Shown here: positions 43,261 to 54,619 of the stretch, piece after piece
How positions within the stretch are numbered: position 1 is the stretch's first letter
How the letters are laid out: the number at the start of each line of letters is the position of its first letter
Source of the DNA: Margaritifera margaritifera
Taxonomy: Eukaryota > Mollusca > Bivalvia > Unionida > Margaritiferidae
DNA: 64,000 nt
Direction of reading: 5' to 3'
Assembly (NCBI GenBank): GCA_029931535.1
Contig: JAQPZY010001332.1
Span: forward strand, 248,001-312,000
Translations under genes and position numbers: made by a program
The notes under the pieces: generated by a model
The model's database searches: none
Seen by the model: the letters and a program-made list of their open reading frames with translations, nothing else
What the model was told of the DNA's origin: nothing

Positions 43261-45917
43261 CAAATCTCACGAGATCTAACACGTCGTAACCCCCTGATAT
43301 TGGGCATCACGACACAAAATGCAATATTTATGACATTTTAAATGATCTGTATTGATGTATTCAAACTCGTTTTTAGTGACCTACATTTCCAACTCTCTTT
43401 CCGCAAAAATGCAGACACATGTTCTCCTGTCTTACGCAACATTCTAACAAGCCATTATATTGTATCTTGCATGTTGGGAATGAAGCATTTGGTCTTTATT
43501 GTTGATAATCCTTACAATTCTCATTTGTGTCTTAAACTTTAAAGGTAGGCCCTCTACTGTCAGATCTGTCCCTACCAGGCTAAAGGAACAACCATTGGTT
43601 ATCATTAAGAACAGCATGTTTTTCCATCATAAGCTTCTTATGAAAATCTGAGAAATTATAATCTAGTTGTCCCATGTCAGCAAGATAGACATGAAACTAT
43701 CTTGAAAGTTAGATATGTATTTTGGTTGGAAGTGTGGCCCCATATTAGCCGTAGCAGTAAAATCAAGGGTCCTTTATATTCTCTGTGGGATCTCAAGAAC
43801 TACAGGAGCATCAAGATCATCTAACTGTTCCCATACCGTGTAGTCCAGGGCCAGTGGTCATAGATTTGCCTTCCATGGTAATGAGGAAAGTTGGCAACAT
43901 GTATCAGTTTAATACTAAATAAGGAATTCATAAACAATGTTTCCATATTTTTCATGAAGTTCAAGGTTCAGAGGTCAAGCTTCACTCTGAGTTATATGAA
44001 CTTTATTTTAGTAGCACTTGTGCTGGTGTAAACAAGTGAAACTGTTTGAAACATATTTTTGTTTAAACAAAGTAGCCACATAAGTGTGCAAAGATGAACA
44101 ACTATTTTCATCTTTTGCACCTGTCTATGGCGGAACGTATGATCTTATGGATGTGTCTTTCAGTCCATACGGTAACTTTTAGTTTCCACCCAATCACCAA
44201 AGTTCTACTTCAGTGCCATCACTAAATGTGACAAGTAGGAAGGTTTTATAAAAAGCCTGCTGATTTTGAGGTCAAAGGGTTGAAGGCCGAGATCACTACG
44301 ACCTAATATGTGAGCATGATTTCTGCTTGATGCCTCAAGTTTAACTGAATATAGCTTCACCAGCCCCTACAGATGTGATACCTATAAAGGTACAAACAGG
44401 TTTATCGATTTCAAGATCTAAGGGTAAAATGTCAAGATTATTATAAACCAAGAAATCAGTCTCCGTGTCATTTTTTTAGTCCTACATCCTATATATTCAC
44501 TAAAAATTACGAGTTTAAAAGCCAAAGTCACTTTGACAAGACGAAGCCAAATAGCTTCTTGCATTGCTTGATACCTACACTTCATACATGCGTCAATATT
44601 TATAATGTGTGTTCTTTGGAAGCTACTACATTTTATGCTGGAAGGCGAGAGGTCTATTTCCTATTTTCTAGATCGCGTTGCATTGCTTCACAAATTCACT
44701 GTATCAGTATAGAATTAATAAATACAGGAAAACCACTAAATCCAAATCAGTGTTACCAGTCTGTGTTATTGCCAAAACAAATGTGCTGAAATTTCATAAT
44801 ATACCCAATTCACATGCCATGTCACAGCTGTATTAAGCAACATTGTTGTAGTACTCTTTAAAAAACATAACTAATCGTTCATTATCTCTACATTGTACTT
44901 CAATCCTCTTAACATATATACAGCATTAACATCTCCAAATGCTGGGGAAAATATTAAAAATCGCTCAATATTTTTCACAAAGTTCATTACCTGCATAAAA
45001 TTTTGAACATCTCTGTGCAGTACAGGCCCGTCAACCTACAGGAGCAGTATTAAATGCAATATAACTTCTTGAACACGCACATTGTAGAGTTTCCAGGCAA
45101 AAGGCAAACTTCGTTTACAATCTATCAATCTTCTCTAATTGCCAATAATTTTAACGATGATCTAGAACATTTGGATGGCCAACATCATCTTGCCACTACA
45201 CAAAAGTCACAGAGGTTCCTGACAAATTATTAGTATTTCAAAGTTTTCAATTGGAAGATCTAATTAGTTTGTCTTATCTATTGAACATTTGGAGCAAAAT
45301 GTATATTGACATAAGTAACAAAATGTGCATTGATATAAGATACATGTGAACCTCTTGATTGCTTCCATAGTAGCTTGAGAAACTTTAGTATGAAGAAAGA
45401 TTGGATGATGTCTTTTGAACTTGACATAGAGCAACTTCCAAAATGGTAATTTCCCCTTATCTATAAACCTGCCGGTTATTTATAAGCAGAGGAAGCAACG
45501 AGAGTGGTAAAAACTGATATATGTCTGGATCCGTATGAACAAGTAAAGGCCAAAATTAAGTCCTAAATATATGAGTCTCTGATCATGCGCTTGCACATAC
45601 TGTTGAGTGATGCATAGGAGGAAACAATGAAAACGGTAATATCTCATGTAAGCTCCTTGAAGGTAGCTTTGATGGCATGTAGAGTATTTACTCTGGTATC
45701 TGCTTCTTCTCATATGGGACAAAACTTGTTCTCAGCATGTCGGTACAACAGAATCCACTGAGTATGCAAAACGTTTGATGATTATCTGGACCACATAAAT
45801 AAATTCAGTTCTAATCAGCATGTGCAAAACAAGTTTTGTTTTCAAAAGTTCCCGATTTTTGGTAGAATCATCCAGTACATAAGTTACTTTTACCGTCTTA
45901 ATACTTGTCATGCTAGT
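43261..45917. other. No gene recognised
   Basis: Both strands were read; no domain or mobile terminus was identified. Some phrases (GAAACTATCTTGAAAGTTAG, AAGGTCAAAGGTC-like words near 43970 and 44270) resemble eroded copies of bivalve intronic repeats like those at 2.2-4.2 kb. Confidence 0.35.
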
Positions 45918-46280
45918 CATGGAACTCTTTCAGACTATGCCAGTCAAAGGAGGATTACACATAGTTATACTATTCGTGCAACTTTCTCAGACTATGCCAG
46001 TTAAAGGAGGATTAACCATTGTCATATTGTTCATGGATATTTTTTAGACTAACCCAGTCAAGGGATGATTACCCATTCCCATACTATTCATGGAACTTTT
46101 TCAGACTAAGCCAGTCAAAGGAGGATTACCCACTGTCATACTATTCACTGAATTTTATCAGACTATGCCAGTCAAAGGAGCATTACCTACTGTAATACTA
46201 TGCCAATCAAAGGAGAATTAACCATTGGCATTCTGTTCATGGAACTTTTTCTGACTATGCCAATCAAAGGAGGATTAAGC
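45918..46280. repeat. About 60-bp tandem repeat, six copies
   Basis: Diverged units of the form CATGGAACTTTTTCAGACTA, TGCCAGTCAAAGGAGGATTA, CCCATTGTCATACTATT. Some copies are shortened (the one near 46195 lacks the CATGGAAC part). Confidence 0.9.
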
Positions 46281-48095
46281 TGCCTATGGATACCTACATA
46301 TCAATTTCATGTTGGTAACTCATAGCAACCAAAAATCGTTGGAATAAAGCTTGATCCCATTTAAACTTACAATCTTTAATATTTTCACTGTTTATTCATG
46401 GTTTTGGAGCATTTCTACAAGCTTGCAGATTAATATTCTTCATTAAAGATCAGAAAACAACATGACCAGAGATAATCCAAAACAAATAACTAGTATTTAT
46501 TCCATCTGATTTCATTATTATAAGGATACTAATAACATCCTCAGCCATCAATATTTTAAAATATTGTTTTAGCCTCGTTTGTTACTAAATTTATAAATTT
46601 CTTTGCTTTGATTTCCAGTCTTTCATAGTTCATGACATCTCATTAAGCTTTGCTTTTTCTTGCACATGAATGCAAGGTAATTTATGTACTTCTTCTGAAA
46701 ATGACCATAGGGCCCAGACCCATGGTATCGGAGGCAAAAAATTCGGTATATGCTCTGAGATACAAACAGATTCCAGACAGGCCACCAAAAACGTATGCTT
46801 ACCATTTCGATTGTTCTGTGCCATGATCTGTTCTTATTGCACTTAATACACTGCTTAACATATTAACAACATACAAATTTGATTTTCTGTATTGCAGAAT
46901 AATGTATAGATCAGACCTTTCAAAGGTCTTTATTTCTGCGATATAGATGGGAACTATCATTGAGCTTATTATTATCAAAATTGTACGCATATATTTTAGT
47001 GTCTTGGACGAATGACGGCCACATACATCATCTCTGGTGGCTCTTGTAAAGAAAAGTGTCATAGGACCATCATCACTTACGAGTCAATGTCATAATAATT
47101 ATTCTATCGTCATTTCCATAACTTATCCTTGATGTCGGCAGATCATTGCTTTAATACCAAAGAGACCTATTCATTGGTTCCAGACCATTTTACCAATCTA
47201 ATCGCTAGATTTCTGTATAGCTTCTGCACATTGTTATATTTTCCGAACAGTTTTCAATCATTCAACCATTCAAGGAATGTCTGCAGCATTACTGTATGAC
47301 CAATAACACCCTTTCTATTTCTCTACCTTCTAATTATTTTCATATCGTTGTGGAACAATTATACTATATAAAGTAACATCCAAACATAATCAATACTAAA
47401 TTCTGTTTAATGTTCAGTAATATAACTTATTCGTCATATCTCCGTATCATTTTCTTCTACATCTGCAGATATAATTTAATTAACGTTAACCTAAAAGGTC
47501 CATTACGACCGTATATCTGGTAATATGCTGCACTTGAGTAAGCAGTAGCTATTTTACTCCGTAGAACGTTATTTACTAGAGCAATGTTACTGACCTTGAC
47601 CTCTACTCACCATTCCCATGCCGCAATAGATCCCTCAGTCTTTAAACTGTTATCAAATGACACATTCGAACAGAAATATTACCTAGATCTTTATGCAAAT
47701 TCATAGAACAGTTAGGTATGTATGGAGATACATGTAGATCTTATATTGATTTGAGGGTTTTACATTTGACATTGAAAAGTAACCATAACCTTTGAGATAA
47801 TAAATGGGAACAATCTTTTTAGATTTCCTATGTCATAAGCTTGATAATTCTGTCAACATTTCCAACGAACATCCCACTGGAAGACAACTGACCAAGGATT
47901 AGTGGGCAAAAAGATTGAGACAGTCTGTTTTATTCGTTTTCTTCAGAACCATATACAACGCTTCTTTCTCTAAATGAAAAGGATTCACCCCCCTCTCTCT
48001 CTGTCATTGATATGTGGTTATTGCTCGGGTTTTGTTTGTCTTTTGTTTTTTGCTGGGTTTTGGTTGTTGTTGCAGTTGTTGTTGTTATTGTTGTT

Positions 48096-48098
<3 letters not shown>
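46281..48098. other. No gene recognised
   Basis: Minus-strand frames at 46623-47062 include IRTDHGTEQ, reminiscent of a motif in retroviral-type integrases, but no neighbouring integrase blocks can be read. Otherwise AT-rich. Confidence 0.3.
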
Positions 48099-48133
<35 letters not shown>

Positions 48134-48137
48134 AGGA

Positions 48138-48223
<86 letters not shown>
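48099..48223. repeat. (AAT)n and (AT)n microsatellites
   Basis: AAT run at 48099-48130 followed by an AT array at 48141-48223 with one TT interruption. Frames reading alternating Tyr-Ile are artefacts. Confidence 0.95.
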
Positions 48224-48227
<4 letters not shown>

Positions 48228-48984
48228 GAAATAATCATAAATGAGATGTAAGGTAAAAAGTCAATACTAATTCAATACTAAGTCAATTAAGTATCCTTTC
48301 TCTCCTCCTACAAGTATAAAACAAAATCAGATGCAATATGAAACACGAAAAAGCTGATAAATGATTGCTTCATCTTCTCTTGACATGCAAACAAGAAACA
48401 CGATAGTTAATAAATATCTCTTAAAAAAGAAACATTGGATGAATATGCAGTGAAAAAATGCAACAAATATAAACTAATTATATAATTAGGATGCAAAACA
48501 TTTCTGCGTACAAAAAAAATACAAAATAATAGAAAAGAAGAAACACAAATGAATAACTAATTTTTGTTTACAAAATATCACAAACTAGCAAGATAGTTAT
48601 AACAATAATTTCGCGCAATGCTTTTTTTTCCGGCCTGCTCCGTAGCTGTTTTCAAATCCTAAGGTAGTCATTAGAGCGTGAGAAAAGCATGTCCCTCTAA
48701 GAACATTTTAAAGGCTGTATATGTACGACATCGAAATGAATCCACCTATCAAGTTTGATAACTATAAAAGTTTCGGTGTTAGAGAAATACAACTAAATGC
48801 AATGACTTTTTGATTGATCGCCAATGTGTGAAGATAAATAAATGTGACATTCGTCTATTGATAATTGTAACCATAAAGTTCTATGAATGGAGATAGAAAT
48901 TATAGCTAAAATATCAACGAAACCGACTTAAAGGACCGTGGGAAAAATAAACACAACGCCCGTGTTTCACCTATGGTTTGTAGG
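48224..48984. other. No gene recognised
   Basis: AT-rich without identifiable structure. Confidence 0.35.
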
Positions 48985-49345
48985 TGAGAGAAATTTTGGA
49001 ATGTGAACTTAGTTAAGGAACTTTATGATGATGTACCACAAGAGAAAATCTTGAACCGTTTGAGGTTACATGGTTTATAACAAATGTTGACCCTATATTG
49101 TTAAGAATTTTATATATGTACCTTTATATTTTATTTTATATACATTTTGCAGAATTTAACATCTTTACCTTTTTATGTTTTATCTTATAGTACTTCATGT
49201 TAATATTTATTCTAACTATTTTTTTTTTATTTTTTTTATTTTTTGCAGTTCTTAATTTTCACATTTTTAGAACTTTACTTTTAATTTGCTCCATATAGCC
49301 ATTATTGTACTGAGGTCCTGTTAAACACTAATATATACATACATA
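48985..49345 (+). mobile_element. Jockey-like LINE 3' end, truncated copy
   Basis: AACTTAGTTAAGGAACTTTA, GAGAAAATCTTGAACCGTTT and CCTATATTGTTAAGAATTTT align with the last coding part and UTR of the LINE at 40-43 kb (AACATTATTAAGAAGCTTTC, AATAAAATCTTGGACTTTTT). It ends with CATATAGCCATTATTGTACT and GAGGTCCTGTTAAACACTAA, then a short TACATACATA tail. Only about 350 bp of the 3' end survives, as usual after incomplete reverse transcription. Confidence 0.72.
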
Positions 49346-49589
49346 TCATTTGCACGCAATATAACTTTCTTCGGACCGTTAAGCAATGTTTAGGTCATGC
49401 GAATTCTTGGTTTAAGTTTTTTCTATGCATGATCATAAGGCTCAAATCAGGAGAGTGAAAGTTATCAAACTTGTTGTGACGAATTAGTATGCTTTATCCT
49501 TTCATTTCCAAACACATCTACCCTCACTTTCCCTCTCAGGAAAGTTCAAGGTCATTTGAAATGAAATTTGTATCAGGCAGGTGAACAGT

Positions 49590-49805
49590 CGTGACATGTT
49601 TGAATTCTTATATTTCTTTAATTGTGGTGTTTTAATTCAATACTGGGAAATTTGAAATTGTGACACATTGGAATTCTTATATTTTTGGTGAATCATGGTG
49701 TTTTCATTCAATACTGTTAAATTTGAAATCGTGACATATTGGAATTCTTATATTTTTATTGAATTGTTGTGTTTTCGTTCAATACTGTGAAATTTGGAGC
49801 CGTGT
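49590..49805. repeat. About 70-bp tandem repeat, three copies
   Basis: Units begin at 49591, 49660 and 49731 with GTGACAYRTTNGAATTCTTA and include a TCAATACTG-RRAAATTTG end. Diverged, non-coding. Confidence 0.85.
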
Positions 49806-50607
49806 GACTAAGAAAGAATGCCATAGACAGGTCTCAACCAGAAGTTACAGAAATTGAGAAAAACAAACTTTGAAGATCAAATGTGTTTTATTCTTGTGTT
49901 CATACTTTCTTTGTCTTCTTTCATTTCTTCCAAAATTTGCGAAAAAGAGGAGAAGAAGAAAGAGTATGAGGCAGAAATGGGGGAAGGGTGGAGGGGAGGG
50001 AAAAGTAAGCAAAGGAATGGTGATGGATATTTAGTATTTTGAGGTTAACAGGTCCAAATTTTTTGTAAGGGTCATTATCTTTAATAAGTTTAGAATAGTT
50101 TTTAAACACTAGTGGACAACTTAAGCTAAGTCAACACATTGCAGTATTACGTTCTTCAAAGATGCCAAAGGGGTCTATCATAAAAGGTGCACATAAAAAA
50201 TGGTAGCAGGTACAAAAAGGACCAGCTTGGAATATATAACAAAATGCTGTATTAAAGCGGATGTTAATTTATTACATGGCGAGCATTTCTGGGCAGGTTT
50301 TACAACATAAAAAAAATGTACCAAACCTTTTTTTTTTTTTTTTTTTTTTTACCTTTAAAAGCAGAAATTAGCTACATACAAAATCATATTAATACATTTA
50401 ATATTTACTTCTGTTTAAAAGAAGTTGTTATATATAGATCATACCGCAATCTGGATAACAAGATACAATTTTCACAGATACCAAAGTGTTTACACTCCTT
50501 ACTGACCTCATTTCAAATAGTTCAACCTTAGTTTGGTTGGTTAAAAATGTCAGCCAATCAAAATTAAAATAAAAACGTCAAAAATAATGACAACAATGTT
50601 GAAAGAA
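49806..50607. other. 3' flank of ROCO gene, no gene recognised
   Basis: Contains a purine-rich stretch (49940-50010) and a T-run (50328-50351). The short frame 49854-50042 is low complexity (EKEEKKKEYEAEMGEGW) and unsupported. Confidence 0.35.
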
Positions 50608-51024
50608 TCAAGCTGCATTCACAAACTCCTCTATTCGACTGATGACGTCTAATCTTCCAGTTGTTCTCAGTTTTTCAACTAGGGAAAATACCACTGTGGC
50701 CTCCTGTGTGTCTGCCCAGTCTTTCAGAAGTGCATCACATGGTGAGCGTAGTTTAAGAAGCTCCACATCTCGAGCCGACTTTCCGACCTAAAAAATTATT
50801 AAAGCTGAACTGAAACATGAAAACTTTCTTAAATGGATGGGATAAAAAGCGAGTGGTATTATAGTTCTACGATATCCCGCTGGCCATACAGATAAGCAGT
50901 CCCAGCTTCGAGCTCCGATGCAATGGTGTGTTGTAGCTCATCCAAGTTCGATCGGTCTCCTTTGGATTTTACTGTTTCATTAACTTCAAGGACCACCTCA
51001 TTCTTGTGGATGCACATATAAAAT
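50608..51024 (-). CDS. ROCO-family gene, last two exons with Death domain
   Basis: Exon 51024-50871 is bounded by TTTTAATAG/A and ATC/GTAGAA and reads FYMCIHKNEVVLEVNETVKS ... LQHTIASELEAGTAYLYG. The final exon, 50787-50608, follows TTTTTTAG/GTCGG in phase 0 and reads DVELLKLRSPCDALLKDWAD, ATVVFSLVEKL, TTGRLDVISRIEEF, ending in TGA. The spacing of W, the Leu pairs and GR-x-D is that of the C-terminal half of a Death domain, a helical module that self-associates in innate-immune and apoptotic signalling. Both exons and their splice phases are intact, in contrast to the COR region upstream. Roc-COR-Death proteins are multicopy in bivalves (recollection of the family). The N-terminal half of the Death fold is not certain. 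Confidence 0.65.
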
Positions 51025-52515
51025 CTATTAAAAGAAATAGTCTAAACAAACGAGTAGAGGCGATCAATCAAGTTAATTTATAAGAAATCTACTCAGGTGA
51101 CAGTCTTGCACAATAATTTTCATCGTTAAGTAAGAAAAGAAAATTAAGCCAATTTTTTTAAGATATTATTTTGTTCGAACAGAAAAATAATATATTTTTT
51201 GATAAGTCTTAAATGATTACTTTAATATTGGGTTAAGACACATGTCTCCCTATTCTCAAATGAATTGATCCCAGTTTAAGCTCCATGGTGGGTACTAATA
51301 GAGATGAGTGTTTATACCCCCCCCCCCCCCCGGCAAGCCCAGTCCAGTCTCTACAAAGAAAGTTGGGTATGTTCAAATAATCACATATATCGGAATAAAG
51401 GTCGAGGATGTTGACATTCCACATAGTGGATCTCTGTCTTTGTATCGGCCACGCTAACACTTCATACACAACACTGATCTTATTCGGTCATAACAAAGGT
51501 AGCAAATTGCCCAAGCAATAACCAGATGTGAAACATATTTAAGCTACAACTACCAAGACACACCTAATGTTCATAATTGTCAAATTCAAAAAAAAAATTG
51601 TCAGAATAGAACAAAGCTTTTATTTTGTTTTATTTTTTTTTATTTAATCTCAGGCACTGCGCAGGTAGCATATGAGAAAACATATAATTTATAAGTGGTA
51701 ACAAATTGTGTTGCGAATATGTTGCATATGTAGCACGTTTAGAATGCAAACAGGAAAAGTGTAATTATAGTACTTGGAAACAAAAACTGAGAGTAACTTA
51801 TAATTCATCATTCACATCAATATTCCGAAGTTAAGTCAAGTACTTTATGAGAAGAACTTGTTTGATTTATTTCCCTAACTTCAGTTTCAGTGAAAGGTGA
51901 AAGTCTTGGTGTGTGTGTGTGTGTGTGTTTTGATATACTACCGGTACAACATTCTAAAATGGCATTACCTGACAATTTTGTAATATTAGGGGACGTCCTC
52001 TACACCAGAATTCTTTGTCTTGAGGAAGGTCCACCCCTAGGAAGCCTCATCCCGTCTGGTTACTCTCATACAAGGGAATGATATGTTTCTCCTTAAAAAG
52101 TCATAGAATAAATGTGTCATAATCTTTACACTATAAATCTCTACTGGTCAATGCATTGCAAACAGTAACGAATTATGTTTCAATTCCCAAACAAACAGTC
52201 ATATTACTACAAATCCAATGCTAGTATACTAGCAGTACAAAGACCGACAAGTCATCTGAAAGTGAGAGTTTTGGAGATTTAATACTTGCCTGAAGCATGT
52301 ACTCTGATATTCTTCCTAGTCTTCTATTTATACGTAGAGATACAAAAATATCGCTAAAGACATAAAAGGACGCTGGCCCCGGGGCAACGGCCGCTCTACT
52401 CCTTTTACAATTTACGCTCTACTCTTAAAGGGACCGTTTAACTTGCAAAATAGTTCTTACACCCTTGCTCGTAGAACTCTATATGGAGCACAATTACTAC
52501 TTTTTCCACTGCGAT
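51025..52515. other. Presumed ROCO intron; no exon recognised
   Basis: Contains a C-run (51318-51333), a GT run (51909-51928) and AT-rich sequence. The minus-strand frame 51233-51469 (VLAWPIQRQRSTMWNVNILD...) is not a recognised part of the family and spans the C-run as poly-Gly. Confidence 0.35.
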
Positions 52516-53603
52516 CTAACAACATTCATTTGTTCCCAAAACGATACTAGTTTGGTAAAACAAACATTGAGCTCCTAAGCAATTTTTAATTTCACAGACC
52601 CAATGCAGTATGTTTCGTACCTCGTACTCACAGAAGTCGTGCAGGCCTTCGTAAGAGCACATGATACCAACTTTGTAACGACACTTGTTGAAGTCGCGTT
52701 CCACTATGTTTGAAATCTTTTGCAGAGGGATTCTGCCAACTTCGTCCTGCCCTCCATGTTGTTCACGGTGATAACAATTTTCAGAAGCTGTTGAGATGGT
52801 GACGTGTCTTCTGATACATACAAGAGCTCCAGCTTGTAACACTGAGAGTCCTGGTATGTGAAAAGGGCCTTGGACGAACATGCATTCAGATGGTAGCGGC
52901 CATCCGTTCCAATGCTGATATCGCCCTCGGCAGTGCACCAACAGACTAGACGAATAAAGATAAATTTCGGAACCACGGGACCAACGTTCACGAAGATGAT
53001 GAAATCTTCAGTGATGTCCTCGCAGTAGTTTTGCGGGTAGGGAAGGAGATCTTTCAACATGGCAGGAAGTAGGTAGCACCTCTCTCCCACGATGTTCCGA
53101 CCATCCCCATCGAGATTTAGATAGCAAAGTAGGTCTAGATGCTCCAGCAAGGTTATGACAGTGTCAGTGCTAACATTTTTATTAATGATGGGACATTTCT
53201 CAAGGATGTGCTTTTATAAATATTCTGTTGTAATTCACGTATCATCTAGGTCTTGCCATGCCTGAAGAAAGCCCCGATCTCTTTCTGCTTGGGAAGGAGG
53301 CCGAACAATTGATGTCACGATGTCCACAAAAGCTCTGGGGTCAAGAATCACCATCTGGTTTTGATTGTTGTCGTATGAGCTGTATATGACCTCTCCTGAT
53401 TAGTGAAAGAAGAATAGCCAATCCTCCAGTTCTCCAGGTCCTTCAACGTGACATTCATTCTTTCGACACAGAGTCATCACCTTGTCGAGGGTCTCTACCA
53501 GCATGCCCTTTGTTCGAAATTTGTTGATGACTCTGAAGAAGTACATGTATTTAATGGGATACTTTGGTTTCATGTGGTCATTAGCGATTTCCATCATATC
53601 CAA
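52516..53603 (-). pseudogene. ROCO-family COR domain, three stops and one frameshift
   Basis: The minus strand reads in one frame from MDMMEIANDHMKPKYPIKYM to GELEDWLFFFH, a stop (53402-53400), then GEVIYSSYDNNQNQMVILDP, RAFVDIVTSIVRPP and QAWQDLDDT, a TGA and TAA (about 53245 and 53215), then CPIINKNVSTDTVITLLEHL and DLLCYL. This matches the COR pattern: a helix, 'VIxDPxxFVDIV', and a winged-helix-like 'LLEHLxLLCxL' followed by CYLLPAML. Further on lie CTAEGDISIG and NACSSKALF; near 52720 the frame changes to NIVERDFNKCRYKVG, ending at a possible donor (TACGAG/GTACGA, about 52620). COR mediates dimerisation of ROCO GTPases. These lesions would prevent a functional product unless they are assembly errors. 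Confidence 0.72.
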
Positions 53604-54239
53604 GCTTAATATTCAGCGAGTGGGAATATCCACATCCCAGCCCAAGCAGAAGAGTATATGCAAAACGACGAGGTATTAGAATAATACACAATAGTATCAC
53701 AATCCACGACAAGTAAAGAAATTTTGGAAATCGGATACTCCAAAGTCCATTTAGAATCATCATCACAAAAAGATGGAGATATTGTGAGAAGAACGGGCTA
53801 CGGTCTAAAGTCTCAGATGACCAAGGAGATTATGTGATATACATAATGAAACAGAAACCAAGGGCGAAAATGCCAAAATAGCGTGGATAAATGCGTAAAG
53901 CAGTAATGCTACACAATATGTTAGTGAAAAGCATGTCATTGTTCTGCAGTTCTCAAGCATGTCATATGTTCCCCATCTTAGAAGAGAGTCTGTGTATATA
54001 ACAAGACACAACTCACCGACAGCCATACCAAAACCATCTCTAACAGTATCAAACAGTACAAATCTAATAGTATCAAACAGTACAAATCTAACAGCATCAA
54101 ACAGTACAAATCTAACAACATCAAACAGCACAATCCTGAGAATGAAAAACTTACTATTAACACGACCGAAACTATGGTATGATTTGTCATATCTGACGTG
54201 GCCATGGAAAAGTACATATACAACATGACGTACGGGAAT
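53604..54239 (-). other. Hydrophobic segments and 24-bp repeat between Roc and COR
   Basis: Three minus-strand frames each contain membrane-like stretches (PYVMLYMYFSM, CVALLLYAFIHAILAFSPL, WIVILLCIILI). Four 24-bp units (CTAACAGTATCAAACAGTAC AAAT type) at 54040-54135 read DLYCLMLL repeatedly on the minus strand. The expected rest of the Roc domain (a DxxGQ box and an NKxD box) cannot be read here. This may be an intron with chance hydrophobic frames or a decayed membrane-spanning insert. Confidence 0.35.
54040..54135. repeat. 24-bp tandem repeat, four copies
   Basis: Units begin at 54040, 54064, 54088 and 54112 and differ at one to three positions. Being a multiple of 3, it stays open in frames on both strands. 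Confidence 0.9.
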
Positions 54240-54619
54240 AGAAAAGACTTCAAATAGGAATAAAGGATAGCCAGATCTAGTTTTATCCATTCCTCTTGTT
54301 TCTTTAAAAGCTCCTGAATGTGCTTTCCAACTATTAGATCATATTCTTCCGTATTTGCCTGCGTGAGATCAATCTTTGGCCAGGCATTACAACTGGATAG
54401 GGGATTCATGCCAAGGGTTTCCACTAAGTCATGTTCAATCCCAACTGTGCTCATTTCGTGTTCATTAAAATCCTCACCAATGAGCATCCTGCGCAGACTA
54501 GTTTTGCCCTGTCGCACTTTACCCACTATATTAACGACGAGTCTGTAGGACTTGTCTGTGTCGTGCTTCAGGGCTTGCTCATGCGCAGCTCTTCCCACTG
54601 GCCCATAAATATAAGCCAT
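54240..54619 (-). CDS. ROCO-family Roc GTPase exon (P-loop)
   Basis: This exon opens after an acceptor-like ACACCAG (about 54622-54628) or at ATG 54619. Residues 33-40 are GKVRQGKT, a P-loop (GxxxxGKT) that binds nucleotide phosphates, and STVGIE at 57-62 fits the switch I Thr of Roc GTPases. It continues with DLVETLGMNPLSSCN, an acidic LTQANTEEYDLIVGKHIQEL and a hydrophobic end. The rest of the G domain is not recognised downstream. It lies on the same strand and in the right order for the COR and Death exons at 50.6-53.6 kb, so these are taken as one gene. The exon itself has no lesion; its 3' limit is uncertain. Confidence 0.68.

Noticed and set aside
46799..47062. Minus-strand frame with IRTDHGTEQ, like an integrase Asp block
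   Set aside because: Only this one motif fits. No second catalytic block or zinc finger could be read nearby.
51233..51469. Minus-strand frame inside the ROCO interval
   Set aside because: Runs through a C-homopolymer as poly-Gly and does not resemble any ROCO segment; treated as intron.
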